In this document: piece by piece, positions 57,062 to 64,000 of the stretch | Position numbering within the stretch: position 1 is the first letter of the stretch | Layout of the letters: every line of letters starts with the position of its first letter | From: Fremontodendron californicum | Taxonomy: Eukaryota; Streptophyta; Magnoliopsida; Malvales; Malvaceae | Assembly (NCBI GenBank): GCA_030761205.1 | Contig: JAULJL010000011.1 | Coordinates: 10,344,501 to 10,408,500, forward strand | Direction of reading: 5' to 3' | Length of the DNA stretch: 64,000 nucleotides | Notes under the pieces: model-generated | What the model was told of the DNA's origin: nothing | What the model saw: the letters and a program-made list of their open reading frames with translations, nothing else | Database searches by the model: none | Position numbers and translations under genes: made by a program

Positions 57062-58231
57062 GGCTTCGTTTGGACAAACGAAGTTGCAGTGCGATTGGAA
57101 CACTTTTTTATCTCAAACAATATAATTTCATCATGTTGGTGCTTTAATTATCCATTGGAGTTTGACTTAATCTTTTTTTTTACTTTATGTAACTTAATTT
57201 TTATTTATTATGATTTTTTATTTAAAATTTTAATTTAATAAAATTAATAAAATTTATTATTATATAATAAATCAATAAATATATATTTTTTCTATTATAT
57301 GATTATTAAAAATAAGTAATTATATAAATAAAAAATATTATTTTTTAAACTTTATACATTTTTTTAATTTTTATTTTATTAATTTATTTTTTTGACATAA
57401 ATATAATTTTAATATATATTTTATTATTTAACATAAATATAATTTTAATATTTTGTAATTATTTATTATATTTACACATTTTAATCTAATGTCATTAATA
57501 GTTTTTTTTTCTTCTCACTATAATTCACCTTACCACCACCGTTGATTTTGAATCCAAATACATATCCCACCACTGATTTTAATCTCACCATTATAGTTCA
57601 ATCTCACCTCTACCGCTGTTTTTAATCTCACTAGAGCCAATCTAATTGCCCATCCAAATGGACCCTCAAGGTGCATATGGATTCCATCGCACCCACAGTG
57701 CGATGGAATCCATGCACTCTTTCGCTCTTTTCCAAGAGCAGTTGTATCGGTGGGTGCATTTGGATGCACCACAGTGCAACTAAAACTTCACTGAAAATTG
57801 GAGGGCTAAGGGTCCAGTTAGCAACTAGATCCTCTAGTGAACGATAAAATACCTATTTTATCTTTTTTATTATCTTTAATAATTTTTATTATTTTATTTA
57901 TTTTTATTTAAAACTTTTAAATTATTTAGTAATTTTATATAATAAATAAATTTATATATTTATATAATTAGTTAATTAATTAATTAGAATTTTAAATAAA
58001 TATATAAATTAATATATGTTAAAATTTTAAATATTATTAAAATATATAAAGCTAATTTATTAATATCCTTAATAGTTATTTTCGTTCTCATTTCATCGTC
58101 ATCGTTACTTTTGCATCCAGACACATATCTCTTCACTGATTTTAATCTCACCACTACAGTAACTAATTTTACCGCCACCGCTGTTTTCAATCTTACCGAA
58201 GCTAATCTCACCGCCCATCCAAAATAGACCC
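57062..58231. mobile_element. MITE-like element with GG...CC ends and duplicated right end
   Basis: The left end GGCTTCGTTTGGAC is partly complementary to the right end 'catccaaaatagaccc' (58231), and TCA flanks both (57059-57061, 58232-58234). An earlier right end of the same type, 'catccaaatggaccc' (57665), is also followed by TCA. The 160 bp before each right end (57506-57665, 58078-58231) are direct repeats. Probably a Tourist-like MITE with an internal duplication or a second insertion. Confidence 0.5.
57671..57716. repeat. Near-perfect 20-bp hairpin
   Basis: A stem between 'ggattccatcgcac' and 'gtgcgatggaatcc' with a 5-base loop extends to 'gtgcat' / 'gcac' with one two-base bulge. Confidence 0.8.
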
Positions 58232-58234
58232 TCA

Positions 58235-59018
58235 GTGACTCAGTTTTCAACCCAAGTCGGTTCATTAATCAGATTGACCTCCAAAAAACTCAAATTAACT
58301 CGTCGAGTTTATGAGAAAATTGATGATCCATCGTGTTTATTATTGATCTAAATCAATTAAAAATGACTTTTTAAAATGATGTTAAAATTGTATCTAATTT
58401 AGGTTTTGTATACCAACTTTTAATTCTTTAATTCACAAAAAAATATACATTATAAAACACAAAAAGTAAAAAAAAAAATAATAATAATAAAAGAAAACTT
58501 TGTAAAGTTTAGTTTTTTTCTAATCTTTAATGATAATGCATATTTTTAATTTTTATAATATAATTTTTAGTTCTTACAATTACGTAAAATATATACTTTA
58601 TAATATTTTAAAATAATATTATTAATTCAATATTGACTCGTATGATCTAACGGTTGAATCAATTAACTTGAGACTCGAAGCTTTAAATGAGTTATTATCC
58701 AATCCGATTTTAATAATTATGATTCTACCAATAAAAATATACATTAATGATTTGAGGAATAACAAATTTTTTTTTACATTTTGAAAAAGAATGACCGACT
58801 TTGTATACTCTCCAAATCCACAAAACTAATCCGTAGTTGGATTTGATCTTTGTTCCTTTCTTTTTTGCATTTAATTCATTAACTTTTTTTTTTCGTATTG
58901 CTTTATGAGATGACAATTCACATGTGGGAGTTCTGGCTCAATCAAGAATAATCCGAAACCAGCTAGAAAGGAAACAGTTGGAACCCCCTCGAAAAGAACA
59001 TCCTGTTAAACTTACTTA
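58235..59018. other. AT-rich intergenic DNA, no gene seen
   Basis: Only short chance ORFs. Confidence 0.5.
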
Positions 59019-59409
59019 GGGTTAATTTAGTATTATCGTTAAAAAAAAAAAATTGGATTAAAAAAATCTTGAATATAAAAAATATGTTTAAAAAGTGTGG
59101 TAGAAAAGTATATTTTAAAAATTTTTAAATGTTTAGTATTGTTGTGAAAAGTACTGTAAAAAATTGAAATGTAAAAATGAAAATATGTTTAAAATAATAA
59201 AATTGTAGAGATGTGAGGATAATAAAATCATTTTATCCAAAATCAGCTTTTAAAACTCAAAAATTATATTTTTTGGCTTTTTAGTTTGGCTTTTCAGATC
59301 ATAGTTTTAAGAGTAAAAGTTAATTTTTTTATCTGTTTAGCATTGCGTTTGCGATGAAAAATAATTTTTAACTTCAAAAACTATATCAAAAATAATGTTA
59401 AACGAGACC
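59019..59409. mobile_element. Small Tourist-like MITE (391 bp) with TTA duplication
   Basis: The left end GGGTTAATTTAGTATTAT pairs imperfectly with the complement of the right end 'ataatgttaaacgagacc'. TTA lies on both sides (59016-59018, 59410-59412). The interior is AT-rich with no ORF. Confidence 0.6.
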
Positions 59410-59734
59410 TTAATCAACCCCTATTCTATAAAATATATGATTTCTCTACATATCAAATTAGAGCCTTTAGGTGTGCATGATGAGTTTATGTGTATGGTAT
59501 TTTAAATATTTTTATTTATTTATGAAAAATTGATGTTTTGACATATTCCACATTATGAAGCATATGATTCACTATCATGCTCAAATGATTGAGCCGTGGA
59601 TAAACTTTTCGATACAAAATAAGATATGTAATACTTTTCCTTTTTTTTTTTTTTTTATTATTGTTATTATTATTTTCCCAAGAAACTACTATTTATTTAC
59701 TTCTTGATTTTTGACCGGATGTCTTAAGATGGGA

Positions 59735-59826
59735 GAGTTCTACCATGAGCTCCTTAAAATAGAATTTTGGTAGACTCTATGAGTTCTACCATGAGCTCCT
59801 TAAAATAGAATTTTGGTAGACTCTAA
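59735..59826 (+). repeat. 46-bp perfect tandem duplication
   Basis: 'gagttctaccatgagctcct' starts at 59735 and again at 59781; the copies look identical. The rest of 59413-59866 shows nothing else. Confidence 0.85.
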
Positions 59827-59866
59827 AATTAGGAAACCTGAGTAGCAGGTTATCAGGTCACCAATT

Positions 59867-62640
59867 TTTACATATAAACATAATCAAAATTACATATAAA
59901 CATGATAAATTACATATAAACATGAGAAATTACATATAAACATGACAAACATGAGAAATTACATATAAACATAAAAAATTACATATAAACATGACAAATT
60001 ACATATGAAAAATTACATAAGAAAATGAAAATTACATATGAAGATGAGAAATTACATATAAATATGACAGATTACATATAAACATGATAAATTACATATA
60101 AACATGACAAACATGAAAAATTACATATAAATATGACAAATTACATATAAAGTTGAATAATTACATATAAACATGAGAAATTAAATATAAACATGACGAA
60201 ATGACAAATTACATATGAAGATGACAAATTACTTATAAACATGAGAAATTACATATAAACATGACGAAATGACAAATTACATATGAAGATGACAAATTAC
60301 TTATAAACATGAGAAATTACATAAAAACATGAGAAATTACATATAAACATATAAACTTGACGAATTACATATAAACATGAAAAATTACATATAAACTTGA
60401 CAAATTACATATAAACATAACAAATTATATATAAACATGACGAAATGAGAAATTACATATCAAGATGAGAGATTACATATAAACATGAGAAATTACATAT
60501 AAACATGACAAATTACATATAAACATGACAAATTGACGAATTACATATAAACATGACAAATTACATATAAACTTGACGAATTACATATAAACATGACAAA
60601 TTACATATAAACATGACGAAATGAGAAATTACATATCAAGATGAGAAATTAGATATAAACATGACAAATTACATATAAACATGACAAATTGACGAATTAT
60701 ATATAAACATGACAAATTACATATAAACTTGACGAATTACATATAAACATGATAAATTACATATAAATATGACCAAATGACAAATTACATATCAAGATGA
60801 CAGATTACATATAAACATAAAAAATTACACATAAACATGACAAATTACAAATAAACATGACAAATTGACTAATTACATATAAACATGACAAATTACATAT
60901 AAACTTGACAAATTACATATAAACATGACAAATTACATATAAACATGACGAAATGAGAAATTAAATATCAAGATGAGAAATTACATATAAACATGAGAAA
61001 TTACATATAAATATGATAAATTACATATAAACATGACAAATTGACGAATTACATATAAACATGACAAATTACATATAAACTTGACGAATTACATATAAAC
61101 ATGACAAATTACATATAAACATGAGAAATGACAAATTACCTATCAAGATGAGATATTACATATAAACATGAGAAATTACATATAAACATGACAAATTACA
61201 TATAAACATGACAAATTGACGAATTACATATAAACATGACAAATTACATATAAACTTGATGAATTACATATAAACATGACAAATTACATATAAACATGAC
61301 CAAATGACAAATTACATATCAAGATGACATATTACATATAAACATGAGCAAATACATATAAACATGACAAATTACATATAAACATGACAAATTGACGAAT
61401 TACATATAAACATGACAAATTACATTTAAACATGACAAATTGACGAATTACATATAAACATGATAAATTACATATAAACATGACGAAATGACAAATTACA
61501 TATCAAGATGACAGATTACATATAAACATGAGAAATTACATATAAACATGAGAAATTACATATAAACATGACAAATTGACGAATTACATATAAACATGAC
61601 AAATTACATATAAACTTGACGAATTACATATAAACATGACAAATTACATATAAACATGACCAGATGACAAATTACATATAAACATGACAGATTACATATA
61701 AACATAAGAAATTACATATATAAACATGACAAATTACATATAAACTTGACGAATTACATATAAACATGACAAATTACATATAAACATCAAAAATTACATA
61801 TAAACATATAAACTTGACGAATTACATATAAACATGACAAATTACATATAAACTTGACGAATTACATATAAACATGAGAAATTACATATAAACATGACCA
61901 AATGACAAATTACATATCAAGATGACAAATTACTTATAAACATGAGAAATTACATATAAACATGACAAATTACATATAAACTTGACGAATTACATATGAA
62001 CATGACAAATTACGTATAAACTTGACGAATTACATATAAACATGACAAATTATATATAAACATGACCAGATGAGAAATTACATATAAACATGACATATTA
62101 CATATAAACATGACAAATTACATATAAACATGACAAATTACATATAAACATATAAACTTGATGAATTACTTATAAACATGACAAATTACATATAAACATG
62201 ACAAATTACATATAAACATGACGAAATGACAAATTACATATCAAGATGACAGATTACATATAAACATGACAAATTACATATGAAGATGACAAATTACTTA
62301 TAAACATGAGAAATTACATATAAACATGACAAATTACATATAAACATATAAACTTGACGAATTACATATGAACATGACAAATTACATATAAACTTGACGA
62401 ATTACATATAAACATGACACATTACATTTGATCATGTTTATATGTAATTTGTCATGTTTATATGTAATTTGTCATTTGGTCATGTTTATATGTAATTTGT
62501 CATTTGGTCATGTTTATATGTAATTTGTCAGTTGATCATGTTTATATGTAAAAGATGACAAATTACATATAAACGTGCTAAATTAAATATAAACATGATA
62601 AATTACATATTACATATTTCAAGATATGTAATATGTTTAA
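59867..62640 (+). repeat. About 20-bp satellite array 'attacatataaacatgacaa' with higher-order structure
   Basis: About 2.8 kb of monomers of the form 'acaaattacatataaacatg', roughly 140 copies counting variants. Variant monomers ('aaacttgacgaatt', 'atcaagatgagaaatt', 'gacgaaatgac') recur in a fixed order. The 'acttg' variant or its equivalent occurs at 60571, 60727, 60903, 61079, 61254, 61430 and 61614, a higher-order period mostly 175-177 bp. No long ORF. Confidence 0.92.
62431..62550 (-). repeat. Inverted patch inside the satellite array
   Basis: Here monomers read 'catgtttatatgtaatttgt', the complement of the array consensus, for about five units with 'catttggtcatg' joints. The array returns to the forward strand from about 62553 for three more units. 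Confidence 0.92.
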
Positions 62641-63050
62641 AAATTTTGTTTTTATCACTTAACATTAATATAATGCATGCATAAATTATTTATTGATAAA
62701 ATAACTTTATTTGAACTTAAATAGACATATTAAATGGGAAAATATTGCTTCACCCACGTCGTGTAAATAGTTAACAAGTAAAATATGTTAGCTGAAGATA
62801 ATTAATGACATACTTTAAATATGTTTGTCTATATTAAATGCATTCTTTAATTCTCAACAACTTTAGTTTTAGCTGAGATATTTTTTTGTTACTTCAAATA
62901 TGTTAGCTGAGAGAGTTTTTTGTTGTAGCAAAGAGTAACAGACGGGGTTTAGTTTTAGCACAGCCTTATTAGTTAAAAACTTCTGATTTTTTGGGCCTTT
63001 TTTGAAGCACATTATTGAAGCAAATATTCCATACAAAGGTTAGTATACAA
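62641..63050. other. AT-rich spacer, no gene seen
   Basis: Between the satellite and the 110-bp repeats; no coding signal or inverted ends recognised. Confidence 0.4.
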
Positions 63051-63445
63051 TGTTTAAGTAATAGAATTTTCATGGAATCAGTTATTTTACTTGTTATAAA
63101 ATGTCTAATATTCATAAATATTTTCATGGGTTAGTGATTTTCATGGGTTAGTGAATAGAATGTTTAAGTAATAGAATTTTCATGGAACCGGTTATTTTAC
63201 TTGTTATAAAATATATAATATTCATAAATATTTTCATGGATAGTGATTTTCATGGGTTAGTGAATATAATGTTTAAGTAATAGAATTTACATGGAACCGG
63301 TTATTTTACTTGTTATAAAATATATAATATTCATAAATATTTTCATGGGTAGTGATTTTCATGGGTTAGTGAATAGAATGTTTAAGTAATAGAATTTACA
63401 TGGAACCGGTTATTTTACTTGTTATAAAATATATAATTTTTAAGT
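63051..63445 (+). repeat. 110-bp tandem repeat, about 3.6 copies
   Basis: 'tgtttaagtaatagaatttt' or 'ttac' starts units at 63051, 63161, 63270 and 63380; the last is partial. Each unit has 'tggaaccggttattttactt' and 'atattttcatgggt'. It lies directly upstream of the FAR1-like sequence. Confidence 0.9.
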
Positions 63446-63515
63446 AATAAAATTTAATTTTTTGCTTTTACAAGATATATGTTTTTTTTTTGGTTTTTTT
63501 TTCTTCAGAATTTTA

Positions 63516-64000
63516 ATGGATTGTAGAACACTAAAATTTGATGAGGAAACGAACATGTTTCTCGATTCTGAGGATCGTCCTTCAAATTCAGAATCTCCTA
63601 ATGTTGTTGAATTTCAAGGTTCAATTTCTCATAATAATAAGGGTTTGAGTAGATTATGTAGATAAGAGATAATTGGTATGAGTTTTGATTCAGTGGATGT
63701 TGCATGAGAATTTTACAAGGCATACGCTTTTCAGAAGGGTTTTGGTGTTCGTCAGGGAACTACAAGACGTGATGATACTGGTAATCTTGTAGGTCAAAAA
63801 TTTTGTTGTTCAAAAGAAGGATTCAAGATTGACAAAATAGAACACTGCAATCGTAAAAGAAGTGCTAGACCATTGTCTAGAACCGGATGTAAGGCTAGTG
63901 TACGTGTCAACATGCAGGGTTCAGGGAAGTGGGTAATCACATATTGTGAGGAGGATCATAATCATGATATATGTGATTCATCTCATAAACCTTTTATTCG
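63516..64000 (+). pseudogene. FAR1-like DNA-binding domain gene, N-terminal part, cut by window end
   Basis: A pyrimidine-rich acceptor (TTCTTCAG, ending about 63508) precedes an ATG at 63516. The frame encodes an acidic leader, hits TAA at 63663 and TGA at 63705, then in the same frame gives a clear FAR1-type zinc-binding domain: Glu-Phe-Tyr with Gly-Phe-x-Val-Arg, Cys-Ser-Lys-Glu-Gly-Phe, Arg-Thr-Gly-Cys-Lys-Ala, Gly-Lys-Trp and Asp-His-Asn-His. FAR1/FRS proteins are light-signalling transcription factors derived from Mutator-like transposases, so this may be an FRS gene relic or a degenerate MULE transposase. Two in-frame stops argue for a pseudogene, unless an intron covers them. Confidence 0.72.

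Overview
The window is nuclear DNA of a eudicot plant. The evidence is AT-rich sequence, two classes of giant Ty3/gypsy LTR retrotransposon, Tourist-like MITEs and one intron-bearing PMT26-type methyltransferase gene. The species cannot be named from the sequence.

Positions 1-46215 are a stack of nested retroelements. The outermost layer is an old Ogre-type LTR (1-345 and 38563 to about 40930). Element A (346-38557, 5-bp target duplication AGGTT) inserted into it. A is an Ogre/Tat-type element with LTRs of about 4.86 kb and an Ogre-type primer-binding site; its internal region holds only gag-like remnants and tandem repeats, with no recognisable protease, reverse transcriptase or integrase. 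Two copies of an Athila-like element then entered A's gag gene: B1 (9296-19110, minus strand, duplication GATCA, LTRs identical by eye) and B2 (19280-28980, plus strand, duplication ACAAC, LTRs differing at about a dozen sites). They face opposite ways, 169 bp apart, forming a giant inverted repeat.

The most interesting content is in B1 and B2. Both have lost reverse transcriptase, RNase H and the integrase core through different deletions that kept the frame. Both keep two extra genes downstream of the gag-protease ORF. One is an intronless 215-aa LOG-type cytokinin-activating enzyme gene. The other encodes a 178-aa protein with a basic run and a four-cysteine cluster arranged like the cysteine-rich nucleic-acid-binding proteins of carla-, allexi- and vitiviruses. 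Both accessory ORFs are intact in both copies, while B2's gag has a nonsense codon. This looks like a non-autonomous retrotransposon family that carries a hormone-activation gene and a virus-like regulatory gene.

From 40938 to 46215 lie two LTRs of another family (40938-41428 and 45555-46215, both minus) around an inverted remnant of the 3' part of an A-like element (41434-45400). Positions 46216-49900 are AT-rich intergenic DNA with interleaved Tourist-like MITEs. Positions 50140-54846 (minus) hold the one clear host gene: eight coding exons encoding an 808-aa Golgi-type putative methyltransferase, with a 5'-UTR intron and a TATA box.

From 55300 to the end are AT-rich DNA, more MITEs, a 2.8-kb array of a roughly 20-bp satellite with a higher-order period near 176 bp and an inverted patch, a 110-bp tandem repeat, and the start of a FAR1-like pseudogene cut by the window edge.
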